Origin: Gammaproteobacteria bacterium
GTDB lineage: Bacteria; Pseudomonadota; Gammaproteobacteria; DSM-16500
Direction of reading: 5' to 3'
DNA length: 64,000 nt
Assembly: GCA_013286495.1 (NCBI GenBank)
Contig: JABDFQ010000001.1
Span: forward strand, 614-64,613
The notes under the pieces are model-generated. The model was not told the origin of the DNA, made no database searches, and worked only from the letters and a program-made list of their open reading frames with translations. How positions within the stretch are numbered: the stretch's first letter is position 1; each line of letters opens with the position of its first letter. The translations under genes were made by a program, and so were the position numbers. This document shows positions 21,901-26,373 of this stretch, in pieces.

Positions 21901-23214
21901 ATTGGGATTACTGCCATTAAACGTACCGCCTGATGTAGCTGAGGTTGAAATCGTGACATTCCATGGGTCAAGTAACCAGGAACCCATCGTGCCTTTTGCA
22001 GCTGTAGTATTGACTGCGAGATTACCGACATCGAGCACATTGTGGCTGGACGTTTCCACGAATCCGCCATTACCACCATTGATGCCACCTTCGACAGAAA
22101 TCTCACCGTTTACATTTGTATAGTTATCTGACCAGACAACGACGTTACCGCCATTACCCTGTTTGGTAGCATTGGCTGTAATGGTTGCACCATCCACCAC
22201 CACAGCATTAGCGTTTGGCAGTGGACCCTGACCATGTTCATTGCCGCCGATATTAATATCACCACCGCCAAATGCACCGTTGGCATTAATGTTTGTCGCT
22301 GCGCTAAGCCAGATATCCTTGCCAGTAATATTGATTTTGCCGCCGGTCACACCCGAGACATCGAGTTTGCCATCTATACTTACGACGCTGGAATTAGGAT
22401 CACCGGAAATAAAGATTTCACCGGTGCTACTCTTGGAAATTGATCTAGCCTGAAGAACGCCTTGCAGATTAATCGTATTATCCAGCACACCAGATGCCTG
22501 TTGTGCCGTCACCATAATCGAACCACCATCGGCAATCACACTGCCAGTATTCGTGACACTGCCTGAATGTTTGGTAGGCGTGGTACCCATGGCGAAGTTG
22601 ATCATGCCATCACCTGAGAGGTCGACCGTAAACGTATCGCCTGAGGCCAGCACGACTTTACCCATTTCCGCCTTGATCATGCCGGAGTTAGTGACATTGG
22701 GACCGACTAGTGCGATCAAGCCATTTTGTGCAGCGATGATCGTACCGGCATTAATGATATGTGCATTCGGAAAGCTAGATGGTTGATCAAAAATATAATT
22801 ACCATTGAGGAAGTTTTTATCCGAGATATCCGAAGTCGTCGCGATCAGACTGCCGACATTGACATAAGCCCCAGGCCCGAAATAAATACCGGCTGGGTTA
22901 ACCAGAATGATTTGACCGGTTGCGGTCAGGACACCATATATTTGCGAAGCGCCTTGCGTAGGACTAATACGGTTTAAGGCGATACCACCAGCTGGCTGGT
23001 TGAAATGGGTGGCTTCTTGCGAGCCAATATTAAAGCTCTGCCAGTTCAGGATTGCTTTCTGTGAGGTTTGATTGATGGTGGTGGTATTTGGAGTTTGCTG
23101 AATGGAAACATTGCCTGAGGATATGTTGCCGATAACAGGGTTAGCGATCGAGGCCGACGCCAGTAAAAAGGAGAGTAGAAAGCCTAATAGTGATCCTTTT
23201 TTGTTGTTTAACAT
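934..23214 (-). CDS. Giant two-partner-secretion exoprotein (TpsA, filamentous-haemagglutinin-like adhesin)
   Basis: This is one uninterrupted 7426-codon gene. Start: ATG at 23214 preceded by GAGGG, with a leader shared with the paralogue at 1-630. Residues 1-24 are a signal peptide. Residues of about 30-250 form the TPS domain (NWQSFNIG near 57, NPAGI 106-110 in place of the usual NPNGI), which targets the protein to its TpsB. From about residue 420 almost to the end there are Gly/Ser/Thr/Asn-rich autotransporter-associated beta-strand repeats of the pattern GGLTKSGAGTLQLSGTNTYT. They include a block of near-identical 104-residue units. The end is a Pro/Thr-rich linker and an acidic tail with a single Cys (NPYCYQANAGY). 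There is no autotransporter barrel, consistent with export by a separate TpsB, which lies divergently at 23743. Predicted: a very long extracellular beta-solenoid, probably an adhesin. Target and binding specificity are unknown. Confidence 0.93.
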   Translation of the reverse strand: MLNNKKGSLLGFLLSFLLASASIANPVIGNISSGNVSIQQTPNTTTINQTSQKAILNWQSFNIGSQEATHFNQPAGGIALNRISPTQGASQIYGVLTATGQIILVNPAGIYFGPGAYVNVGSLIATTSDISDKNFLNGNYIFDQPSSFPNAHIINAGTIIAAQNGLIALVGPNVTNSGMIKAEMGKVVLASGDTFTVDLSGDGMINFAMGTTPTKHSGSVTNTGSVIADGGSIMVTAQQASGVLDNTINLQGVLQARSISKSSTGEIFISGDPNSSVVSIDGKLDVSGVTGGKINITGKDIWLSAATNINANGAFGGGDINIGGNEHGQGPLPNANAVVVDGATITANATKQGNGGNVVVWSDNYTNVNGEISVEGGINGGNGGFVETSSHNVLDVGNLAVNTTAAKGTMGSWLLDPWNVTISTSATSGGTFNGSNPNVFTPTTTANILNTTINSDLATANVTITTSGSGTDAGNITVSAPITWATTNTLSLQATNNIAINAAISGTSGTLSLSAVNAAQSVTFGSSGSANVANLNLTQGQMFINNGSALGSSTLSLSNGTTLALSGNITLPNNINFATGSTLSENNAFTTDTLSGNLALTGTVAMNVSNANSDFLSLNGTVSGTGVTINKGGAGSLLLTHANTFTGTTNVNAGSLVVSSNSGLGNSAATATIASGASFAMSGTNITVPNAINFNSGATLLESNSNANNTLSGNVVLNSNNVASGTDTINVSNATNDTLTLSGVVSSGANGVALTKSGPGTLVLSNTNTYTGSTAITAGIAEAKNSHAFGASAATVSVTSGAQLELAGTAALTIPQNLTIAGTGISSTGAIYDAVVNGTNLLSDTLSGTVTMGAASTIGVNSSFTTLNATNNLTGAFALTKAGSGTLNLSGTNTQSGNTVSAGSLFASSAAALGNIASTTTVASGATLNINNVALNANPISVSGTGVGGNGAITSTGTASAGGAITTTGATTIANTDTGTLTLSGAISGANPITKAGNGTVILSGGNSYSGLTVNAGTLQAANATALGAVAGALSVASGATLNINNVAIGANALSLAGSLTSTGTASYAGAIALNPSSTISIGNTDSGTFTLSGVVSGTGSSLSKTGAGTLVLSNTGNSYSANTNITNGTLKLGASGVIADTSDVVVSSGATFNLNNLAETIGSIAGAGNVTLGSASLTTADNTTSTFSGNMSGTGGFTKGGTGSLTFSGSNTYTGATLISGGTLNLGSAGALGNASNFTSGVTVNSGSSLTLTGVTLTPAAIALTLNGAGVGSAGALQSIGPTASTWNGNITLGSNTTIGTNIAAAVLNLNGTVNGAFALTLGSGNNGRIAFDGTVGNSAALASITAADKVTFGTTSVTTTGAQAYNNTLASTFLGSNVTLNTTNSNVSFAGGLDNLTATANGLTVNSGSGAISVGGNVGSGANGAIGAMALNSTGTTTLGTTNSNTIAASSLSTNAGGTTTINDGTITTSGAQSFGDAVTLGGATSLTSTANDITMASTLNGGGFGLTVNNAGTGSIISGIVSNLSGFTKNGSGTFTLAGVNTFTGATTINAGTLAISADSGLGAAPGSATPGSLTINGGTLESSAGFTLNSNRGIALGASGGTFQTDTGTLTYNGIIAGTGALTKTGTGTLQLAGVNTYTGVTNLNAGNLSIASDSSLGTAPGTATPGSLNFNGGTLEATAGFTLNSNRGIALNTNGTIQTDAGTVNYGGIIAGTGNLTKSGAGTLSLSGTNTYGGTTTITNGTLTVASSGALGGASGGNIFITPSAANTAVLDLSSISSLANTNGSINFDSSAAGSTAQLNSNGALTVNNAVALTGTNDVFNVASNTLQLGGGVTGAGGITKSGAGVLQLNGTSNTYNGATTINAGTLQAGAANSLSSGSAVTLANTAGAILNLNNFSNSIASLAGGGTTGGNVTLGTGTLTVANSSGNSTNYLGTISGTGGLTVNLTNSGVQELSGTNTYTGATSITNGTLEAGAANAFAPNSAVTLANTAGATLNLNGFANSVGSLAGGGTTGGNVALGAGTLTLANSNPGSSTFYSGVISGTGGLTVNLTGTGSPIQYLNGSNTYTGATTINAGTLSAVNSGALGPSSGGNIFITPTASNTAILDLSFISSLTNTTGSINLNSTASGSTAEVNSSILTLNNPVVLTSTNNVFNVATNTTQLGGAITGAGGLTKSGAGILQLNGTSNTYSGATTINAGIFQAGAANAFSSASAVTLANVAGANLNLAGFANTISSLAGGGTTGGTVTLGAGTLTVANSSGNTTDYLGTMSGVGGFTVNLTNGGVQQLSGSNTYGGTTTINNGKLQAEAANTFSASSAVSFANASGAILDLNNFNNSVGSLANGGSTGGNVTLGTGTLTLANTSGATTNYSGSISGTGGLTVNLTNSGVQKLSGTNSYTGATTINNGTLQAGAANAFATNSAVTLANVSGATLDLNGFANSVGSLAGGGTTGGNVTLGAGTLTVANSSGNTTDYLGTISGTGGLTVNLTNSGIQQLSGTNTYTGTTTINNGTLQAEAANVFAANSAVTFANTAGATLDLNGFANSVGSLANGGTTGGNVTLGTGTLTVANSSGNTTNYLGSISGTGGLTVNLTNSGVQELSGTNSYTGATNINNGSLEAGAANAFATNSAVTLANVSGATLNLNNFANSIGSLAGGGTTGGNVSLGSGTLTIANNTNSSTSYAGVISGTGGLTVNLTGTSNPKQTLTGTNTYSGGTTINAGTLAAGVSGALGSGTISITPSASNNAILDLTALTSLGDTNTISMNSSAAGSTAQVNTSAAITLSNAIGLTGTNDVFNVAANTTQLGGAITGAGGISKSGTGTLQINGTSNTYSGTTNINAGTVQAGAANALSSASAINFANVSGAILNLNNFANSVASLAGGGTTGGNVTLGSGTLTVANSSGNTTNYLGSISGTGGLTVNLTNSGTQKLSGTNSYTGVTNINNGTLQAGAASAFSSASGVNFANTAGATLDLNNFNNSVAYIAGGGTTGGNVTLGSGNLTLASSAPVASQNYSGVISGTGGVTVNLTNATNATQIFSGTNTYTGNTVIDAGTLAAHASGALGSGLIQITPSASSTANLDLSNVGSLTNTNALSFNSSAAGSTAELTTNTTITLPNNISLTGTNNVFNVAANFTHLSGAVTGTGSLTKSGSSSWLYFDGTNNTYSGTTTINAGSIRAGANNSLSPDSNFVLNNTSTPILDLNNFNNTILSLSGGSPTGEVTLGTGTLTIANSSGNTFNYGGIIRDTGGLIINLTNGGIQQLAGSNTYTGATTINNGTLQAEAANVFAPNSAVTLANTAGATLDLNGFNNSVGSLAGGGTTGGNVTLGAGTLTIANSNNTSTSYAGLISGTGGLTVNLTGTGNPTQTLTNTNTYSGGTTINAGTLAAGVSGAIGSGSIFITPSASNNAILDLTALSSLGDTNTINMNSSASGSTAQVNTSAAITLSNAVALTGTNDVFNVAANTTQLGGAITGAGGITKNGTGILKINGTSNTYGGTTNINAGTVQAGAANALSSSSGINFANASGAILDLNNFNNSVASLAGGGANGGNVTLGSGTLTVANNVNATNNYAGSISGSGGLTVNLTNSGIQKLSGSNSYTGATNVNNGTLQAGAVNAFASNSTVTLANVAGATLDLNGFNNSVGALAGGGTTGGNVTLGAGNLTIASSSAGINPSFAGVISGTGGLTVNLTGAGSSQTLANANTYTGNTTIDAGTLTAGVAGALGTSSGGNIFITPTASQTAVLDLSGISSLTNTNGSITFDSSALTSTAQLNTSNNITLPNNVILNAGSNNNINVAANTTQLGGVVSGAGELNKNGAGVLQLNGTSNTYSGETNVNNGILQAGAVNALSAASGINLANATGVALNLNGFNNTINYLIGGGSNGGNTTLGAGNLTLSDSQSGLALSYAGVISGSGGLTLNYTGGGTPSEFLSGTNTYTGTTTIDAGTLVATNANALGGASGGAIMITPTTGNQSILDIQALSSLTNPNTITLDSSGGSFAELLTSSAITLPNNIALNGTVNNINVQANLTQLTGNLTGTGSLQKGGTGALELSGTGNTYSGGTDIQAGAFEAGANNAFSPNSYVVLEDAPTTVLNLNNFNNTINGLDGGGATDGNVLLGTGTLTIANNLNVVDAYSGVISGTGGVNIDITGGGTQQFSGANTYSGTTNIQAGTLQAGAANSFSPNSAVVMGSTGTLDLNNFNNTIPSLTSSGATGSSITLGSGNLSIIKNSAESGNYGGNISGTGAVIVSFPSGQIALSGTNTFSGGLDINSGLVEQLSSGALGTGAINVTSTASIGSGVFLVFNPANTQTINLNSTAGAIASIFTSNGLTLADPVTLAGTNNDFNIENNTVAWNGLVSGTGSLIKVGAGTLQLASGNTYSGTTTINAGTISAAADSALGTAPGSATPGSLTINGGTLESSAGFTLNSNRGISLGASGGTFQTDTGTLTYGGIIAGAGALTKTGTDTLLLSGANTFGGTTSINNGIIDVTNNSGLSSGNVTVANGAELLVNGVTLANALSLNGTGVGSAGALATTGSSSSTINGNITLSGDSTIDVTNSGDSLTIGGTINGAQALTFAGNGALALNGAIGGGTALTSVATGSTGTTAIGANITTTGSQTFGNAVTLSTSPTLSGSNITFNNSVTGSGDDLTANATAGNAVTFNGNVTLDNLITSNVGYNVALNGTTSNFTSGVNFLNTGTVTLGSGSSTLSFAGGLATTGNASNPSSTIIDGSVSTTNHAMTLGTTTISGNTSLASSGGNISLGTTDSSVAGSNTLSVNSGAGTMTLGTIGGTKALNSFSATDTGATNDLTIANNINTTNGINLTAGRNVALSTGNLNAGSGNVSLTGTAGTVSETGAGTINGALLTVNSVGGSTLNNANTVSSFNATNAGTTGTIALTNTGALGITGISQSAGNVNINNTGAISQTGAISVSGTSSFAAGANAIDLATNGGSNAFTGAVSLSNSGAHNVSINNSIALALAASSIGQNLNVTAGGAISQTGALTVAGTSSFSAGAHAIDLSTNGGSNAFTGAVSLTNSGANNASITNSKALVLGASTVGQNLTATASGVTGGISQTGALTVAGTSTFNAGANAVDLSTNGASNAFTGAVSVNNSGANNVSLTNSIALALGTSSVGSGTFTATGLGISQTGAVTEAASAGATTFNAGAGLINLNNTGNNLTGTVSLNNSGANNVTLDNTGTLLTLGASTLGSGVTSVTNTGALTTTGMISTGGNINLTTLSPDSSDRLLTINSGGIIASNGANISLNAANNSTGTATALIVNGVLDSSPGTGGTLTLSGGLALNANPNVGAGNISLQGNGNDLTLGGTLNFTSPVIFNVNRFIDVTGSLSSPNSLTLAGDNAHTGIGGVLVTGSIGSGGNLVLSGSNLTGLGTAGAGVEVDSGASLNATGSVTISTNSGTNGNILLGGNITSGTSNPINITPDGTGTINLTNNITVNAGTTGAVNFNGVVNGASNTLSLQNNTSATGTVTFANNTTLGGLTTFGQPYSIIMDGASNTISGDTVFSNSGALTLGNGGSFNFTGGIDTTATSGLNLNGALATTNSAANLGGITLAGNSSISTGSGSITAGAISGAFNLNMTSSSTSTKTLNGIVNIGSLTLGGGGSDVINASSITTSGSQTYNDGLTLGATSSFVSGGDINATSIAGGGNALSLSNTGTNSTISGIISNMTSLTKNGSGSLALNGANTYAGSTTLNAGTLILGNASSALGTGAGTLNLNGGNLQSSLTAAVANNVSVGGNVAVNGSNNINFTGSTASIGSGDTLTISNSATTGIANTISGSGSIDQTAGTTNISGNNSGFTGTTTVGSGANMNVSSSNGLGSSAADAVIANGGTLTLNGTSLALNNNFNLSGNLISANSTTNALGGNFTIGTVGNITANSGNTLNINGTVDGAVPNTDVLTLAGAGNIAVNGAIGSSIALASVSDTANNLTLGANVTTSGTQSYGALTLGNAVTMTGAGISLNGAVTGGGNALVLADSGTSTLAGAISGLSSLTTNNVNINDGSISTTGAQSYGAATLGSDTNLTGTNVTLGAITGNSHDLTINNSGTANLNGAVNNINNLTTNAVDIAANSITTTGTQTYNGAVTLTNSTALSGFSVSANSIDGATSGLNLSLNINDTNSSLGTIGGNINNFNLNTTGGYTGTLTLTNANLYAGNTTVSAGTLNVANDNALSGGSATINNATLGLTGSSALTLANNLSFNNATLLDSNINGNTLNGTVGLTGANTFNIDTMTTMNGTVSGSSVTMNKTGAGTLILTGNNTFTGTSNVNAGVLNIQSSTGLGASTATATVANNAVLAFTGNSLNVANNLNFNNGSMLVESAANNTTQLSGTLNMNADNAVGGGVTINVSNPFSDMLQVSGTIASGSNGVAINKTGLGTLDLASANTYSGSTTVNLGRIQVDNSSSLGTGSVVLNAANNATMILNGSSLALANNITMNNGSTIVNNIGTSNNTLSGAISVSAGSSTIDVTNAADSLTVSNAVSGTGILNKIGQGTLTLSGNNSGFSGDTNLNAGTLSISGSNNALGTGTLNVAANTTFNIAGSLGGTLANNINVDNATITEAGTNSFGTGALALTGTNTINNTGTLTVGSTNALSGSGSLTKMGSGTLVMASGGANNTYTGDVTLDAGTLQASNASNPFGSGVLNLNGGTLTAAQTTTLANSSFTVGGNATIGGSNNITMPTGVLSSGTLTVSDSGTTNFAGALSGTGGVTIASGTTQFSGNNGSLSGAIAVNGGVLDINNNNANPLGTGSLALNGGNLTSLVALSNPISNNFSVGGNSSITGTNSINFSGNGVLSSGDTLGITDTGTTTFSGSLQGSGNMTVNGGTVIFSGNNTGFSSADSYAGTTTITGAGSELSLTNSGALGYSNINATNNGTFNINNVNVADQGNVITLNNGNMTTDGTAGFNSPITLATSSTDTINVDTGSNFTLNNNINGQANLNISGPGSMVMNGEIGNVTPLLSTNVTIANITYGGTTTITLYNQNNNSPITLTNDADMISLLGNIYVNGTVNGNHPFTVQADNGTTYLYGVIGAGTPISTLQSFGQLIFDNGSVNTTGGQTYNGNVSLGSNTTLTSGNSAAIQFNGNVAGSGTDLTLNSGTGGIVVTGSLTTANLILNALGTNASFGSLTAGNTDIVGGGVITSDSQTYNGLLTLGGNTTLQTTGSGATQITLNNGLNANGNSVNVNGTGNNTFTFNSPQDVNVALSATHAGVATNGANTVNFTNVNTINADGINTNIISAPNLPKQNNFVITGSKIGYVNDPLFFNGFNIFQSTSGNDVATIDVPGANIDPTTGVVTFGSTTLQFINFASINGVTPTPPTPTPVVPTPATPATASSTPTFDSNLDISAIIQQPNAQNNNADDSSGWVYTTTPDQNIDQLVNQAATMFNTDLSNVKINPYCYQANAGY
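14460..17660 (-). repeat. 312-bp (104-aa) tandem repeats inside tpsA
   Basis: The Gly-rich turn GGGTTGGNVTLG recurs with the coding motifs SGTGGLTVNLTNSG, LSGTNTYTG, TTINNGTLQA and NSAVTLANTAGATLDLNGF. Consecutive copies around 15210, 15523, 15835, 16146 and 16459 are about 312 bp apart. Further copies lie upstream and downstream, separated by a longer unit with IFITPTASNTAILDLS and NVFNVAANTTQLGGAITGAG. Boundaries are approximate. Nucleotide similarity between units is high enough that recombination could change copy number. Confidence 0.8.
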
Positions 23215-23371
23215 GAACCCATACCCTCGTTTATTTGGTTTAATTTTGGACTTACATGTTTAAGCATAGTTCATATTATTGCGTTGTCTATACCCTTAAA
23301 ATAAATTTTATCTCTTTGAATTTAATCGAATTTATCCATTTGACAGCAAAAGTTTTTGTGCCTTCAGGGAT

Positions 23372-23386
23372 TGCGAATCATTCTCA
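23372..23386. promoter_or_regulatory. Fur-box-like sequence between tpsA and tpsB
   Basis: TGCGAATCATTCTCA matches the 7-1-7 Fur consensus TGATAATNATTATCA at 11 of 14 defined positions. The right half, ATTCTCA, is a common form in real Fur sites. Its place in a divergent promoter region makes iron control of the secretion locus plausible but unproven. Confidence 0.4.
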
Positions 23387-23486
23387 TTTAGTGGGTCTTT
23401 CCAATAATCAAATACTTAAGAGAAGCTTAAGGATTTAAGGTAGGGTTAGGGATTGTTTGTTTGGGATATTCGCTGTGGGTTGGGGT

Positions 23487-23659
23487 GACGGCTGGGGTCG
23501 CATCTCGCTTTCCGCCTATTGTGCAGGCGTTGTTCGTCCGGTTAGGTTTTTCGCAATGGCTCGTCGGCCTCCGGCCTCCTGCGCTTTATTTGCGAAAAAC
23601 CTAACCGGACGAACAACGCCTGCACAATAGGCGGAAAGCGAGATGCGACCCCAGCCGTC
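23487..23659. repeat. Perfect 69-bp inverted repeat with 35-base loop
   Basis: Arms 23487-23555 and 23591-23659 are exact reverse complements. The element lies between divergent genes, upstream of tpsB, so a terminator role is not obvious. The outer block GGGGTCGCATCTCGCTTTC recurs at 741-802. The loop is GC-rich (GGCCTCCGGCC). It may be a non-autonomous palindromic mobile or REP-type element. Confidence 0.92.
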
Positions 23660-23742
23660 CCCCACCCATCATGAAAATCCATGCTGAAAACCACTGAAAG
23701 CCGTGTTATCTTTATCCGAATCGAAAAAAAGGGATGGTTTTG

Positions 23743-25470
23743 ATGAAAAATGGATTGTCTTTTCAGCTTGTTGCACTCACCAGTTTAATGACCGTTTCTG
23801 GCAGTATCATGGCGCAGGCATTTGTTCCATCCTTGCCAGGTTCAGTGCAACCATCACAAGTCGGCAAAGCCATTTCCTCGCAACAACCCAAACAAACCAC
23901 TGAAGTATTGCCTCCCTTGCAGCAAAAAAAACAGGAAGCAGCCAAAGGTTTACCGCCAGAGGCGCAGAAAATCAAATTCCAGTTAAACGGCGTCAAACTG
24001 ACCGGTGAACATGTTTATAGCGAAGAACAATTAAAGTTTATTTACGAAAAAGACTTGCACCACACCATTACCATCGCGCGCCTGTTTGAAATCGTGCAGG
24101 AGATTACTAATTACTACCGAAACAATGGCTATATCCTGTCACGTGCGATCTTGCCGCCACAGCATGTTAAAGGTGGTGTCGTCACCATTGAAGTGATTGA
24201 AGGTTATATCGGCCATGTCGAAGTTACCGGCAATCCCAAAGGTGCTAAACGCATGGTGCAGCAATTTGGCTGCAAGATGATTGAGTGTCGTCCGTTAAAA
24301 GTTGATCGTCTGGAAAAATACATGTATCTCGCTAATGAAATTCCAGGCACACAGGTGAGAGCAGTGCTGGCACCTGCCAAGAAAAATGTCGGTGCAGCGG
24401 ACTTGTCCCTGGTCACCGAAAACAAACCATTTTCTGCTTATTTTTCCTATGACAACTACGGCACGCTTTATCTCGGTCCACAGCAATTAACGGCAAATTT
24501 GACCGCCAATTCCTTCCTGATGTCAGGCGATAGCGGACAAATTACCGTTTCGAAAACTCCAAAAGGTGCTGAATTAACCTATGAAGATGCGAACTATACC
24601 TTCCCTGTCAATGTTGAAGGTGTGCGCTGGACATGGGGTAGTACGCGTGTACAAACACATCCACTATTCGTGCTGCAACCAACGGATATCAATGGTTTAA
24701 ACAGCAACTATTACACCATGATGTACTTTCCCGTCATTCGCGAACGCAGCAAGAGTTTGACCTTGCGCACTGGTTTTAACTATCTCGACAGTAACGTGGA
24801 TACCTTTACCTTCAAGCTATATACCGACCATTTGCGCAGTCTGGATTTTGGTCTGACTTATACATTTGCCGACCAATGGTATGGTTCCAACTATATCAGC
24901 GCTGATTTCAGACAAGGGTTACCGATCTGGGGATACACTTCTGATACCAACATCCTCACCGCACAAACCTCACGTCCAGGTGGTCGCGGCCGCTATACCA
25001 AATTTGCAGCCACCTTAAGTCGTGTACAAGCCATCAAGGGCAACTGGTCGGCTTACGGTATCTTCCAGGGACAATGGGCATTCATGCCATTACTGGCAGC
25101 AGAGCAATTCACCTTTGGTGGTTCCGTGCTTGGACGTGGTTATGACATCGCAGAAATCATTGGTGATCGCGGCATGGCGGCGAGTGTGGAATTGCGTTAT
25201 GACTATTCCATGCCGAAACTCAAGTTACAAAGCATACAATTTTATGCTTTCTACGATGCTGGCAAGATGTGGAATTATGAATATGTCGGCGGTACACCAT
25301 TGACCCTGAGTGGTACTTCAACTGGTTTTGGTGCGCGTTTTTCCTTCACCAAATACATCAGCGGCAATGTCATGTGGACACAAGTGTTGACCAAGCAAAT
25401 TGCTGCCGAAGAATTGATCGGCAAAGGCAAACGCCCACGCGTGTTCTTTAGCGTGCTTGCGTCTGTATAA
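23743..25470 (+). CDS. TpsB outer-membrane transporter (ShlB/FhaC/HecB family)
   Basis: This 575-residue product is the likely export pore for the neighbouring TpsA proteins. Start: ATG 23743 (MKNGLSF...) is preferred over ATG 23734 because a GGG lies 9 nt upstream of it and a normal signal peptide follows (cleavage near AQA). A Pro/Gln-rich linker comes next (PSLPGSVQPSQVGK..., QQKKQEAAKGLPPEAQ). One or two POTRA domains follow: LTGEHVYSEEQL, then YYRNNGYILSRAILPPQ and VTIEVIEGYIGHVEVTG. From about residue 200 there is a 16-strand-type Omp85 barrel. FGGSVLGRGYD near residues 457-467 corresponds to the conserved VRGY loop-6 motif of TpsB proteins. It ends on an aromatic/hydrophobic strand (VFFSVLASV). 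Transcribed away from tpsA. Confidence 0.93.
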   Translation: MKNGLSFQLVALTSLMTVSGSIMAQAFVPSLPGSVQPSQVGKAISSQQPKQTTEVLPPLQQKKQEAAKGLPPEAQKIKFQLNGVKLTGEHVYSEEQLKFIYEKDLHHTITIARLFEIVQEITNYYRNNGYILSRAILPPQHVKGGVVTIEVIEGYIGHVEVTGNPKGAKRMVQQFGCKMIECRPLKVDRLEKYMYLANEIPGTQVRAVLAPAKKNVGAADLSLVTENKPFSAYFSYDNYGTLYLGPQQLTANLTANSFLMSGDSGQITVSKTPKGAELTYEDANYTFPVNVEGVRWTWGSTRVQTHPLFVLQPTDINGLNSNYYTMMYFPVIRERSKSLTLRTGFNYLDSNVDTFTFKLYTDHLRSLDFGLTYTFADQWYGSNYISADFRQGLPIWGYTSDTNILTAQTSRPGGRGRYTKFAATLSRVQAIKGNWSAYGIFQGQWAFMPLLAAEQFTFGGSVLGRGYDIAEIIGDRGMAASVELRYDYSMPKLKLQSIQFYAFYDAGKMWNYEYVGGTPLTLSGTSTGFGARFSFTKYISGNVMWTQVLTKQIAAEELIGKGKRPRVFFSVLASV

Positions 25471-25497
25471 GGGTCAGGTAAGATACCCAGCCTTAGC

Positions 25498-25708
25498 AGC
25501 CGGAGTAGTTGGGTTGAGCTGGAGAGCTGTCATCCTGCAACGGAGAGCTGTCATCCTGAGCGCGGCTCTTGCTTTTGCGCGAAGGATCTCGTGGTGAGTC
25601 ATGTGCTTTCTTCACGAGATCCTTCGCGCAAAAGCAAGAGCCGCGCTCAGGATGACAGCTCTCCGTTGCAGGATGACAGCTCTCCAGCTCAACCCAACTG
25701 CTCCGGCT
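25498..25708. repeat. 96-bp-arm inverted repeat (one mismatch)
   Basis: Arms 25498-25593 and 25613-25708 are reverse complements with a single mismatch, around a 19-base loop. Inside each arm the phrase AGAGCTGTCATCCTG occurs twice. The block CTGTCATCCTGAGC...GCTTTTGCGCGAAGGATCTC is shared, with a few changes, with the palindrome at 33998-34172. It lies between tpsB and the next gene, just ahead of that gene's ribosome site. Confidence 0.93.
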
Positions 25709-25737
25709 ATAAACAAGAAACAAGAGGAGTTTCACTC

Positions 25738-26367
25738 ATGCTCAAAAAATTCTTATTCCTTCTCGCGGTCTTGCCCTTCACCGTGCAAGCGTATCCCACC
25801 TGTCCAGAAGGCGAATACTTATACGATCGCTACCCAAATTCAGCGCTTTATTACTACGGCATCACCACATCTGATGCACTCGGCTCCATGTTTGTAGGTG
25901 ATTTCCATCGCTGGCCTGAGCATATCCAGTCGATTGAATATACGCGTACACTCGATCGCTGCAATTGGCTGCGTCGTCTGGTTTATCCATTAGTCGGCGT
26001 CGTGCAGGTATCTGCCAACTTCACGGTACGCAATGGCAGCAATGAACATACGATTTACGAATTTAATCCTTACGTCGAAGGTCGCTGGGCGAATTTCCCG
26101 TGGAATCATTACGTCAATACATCGTTTGCGATTGGTGAAGGTATTTCCTACGACACCTCCATTCCTTCGCTCGAACGTAAATCCAGCGCCGACACCAAAC
26201 GTTTATTGAATTACCTCATGCTGGAAGCCACTTTTGCGCTGCCTGATCATCCGCGTTTACAACTCGTGTTACGCCTGCATCACCGTTCTGGGATGTTTGG
26301 TGTGTATCACGCAGGTAACACCGGCTCCAATGATATTGGTCTCGGTATTCGTTATATGTTTGATTGA
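25738..26367 (+). CDS. Outer-membrane beta-barrel protein, possibly PagL-like
   Basis: This 209-residue product has a Sec signal peptide (MLKKFLFLLAVLPFTVQA). Start: ATG 25738 with AGAGGAG upstream. An in-frame extension to 25591 would run through the palindrome and is rejected. The mature part alternates aromatic and polar residues, as in a small outer-membrane barrel (ALYYYGITTSD, VSANFTVRNGS, YVEGRW, LEATFAL, LQLVLRLHHRSGMFG), and ends ...GLGIRYMFD with a C-terminal Phe one residue from the end. The HHRSG followed by a final strand recalls lipid A 3-O-deacylase-type barrels, which use a His-Ser pair. The glutamate of that triad was not identified, so activity is uncertain. Confidence 0.75.
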   Translation: MLKKFLFLLAVLPFTVQAYPTCPEGEYLYDRYPNSALYYYGITTSDALGSMFVGDFHRWPEHIQSIEYTRTLDRCNWLRRLVYPLVGVVQVSANFTVRNGSNEHTIYEFNPYVEGRWANFPWNHYVNTSFAIGEGISYDTSIPSLERKSSADTKRLLNYLMLEATFALPDHPRLQLVLRLHHRSGMFGVYHAGNTGSNDIGLGIRYMFD

Positions 26368-26373
26368 GGGAAA

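Larger units (their letters stand above)
23215..23742. other. Divergent intergenic region between tpsA and tpsB
   Basis: This 528-base gap separates oppositely transcribed tpsA and tpsB. The half next to tpsA is AT-rich and should hold the tpsA promoter. A possible pair is TAGACA (23285-23290) and TATGCT (23263-23268) on the minus strand, 16 bases apart. It also contains a Fur-box-like sequence and a 69-bp-arm palindrome, listed separately. No gene is supported here. Confidence 0.6.

Noticed and set aside
25493-25735. 80-codon minus-strand frame and the N-terminal extension to 25591 on the plus strand
   Set aside because: Both are translations of the 96-bp palindrome (repeated SCHPATESCHPE / RKSKSRAQDDSS pattern), not genes.
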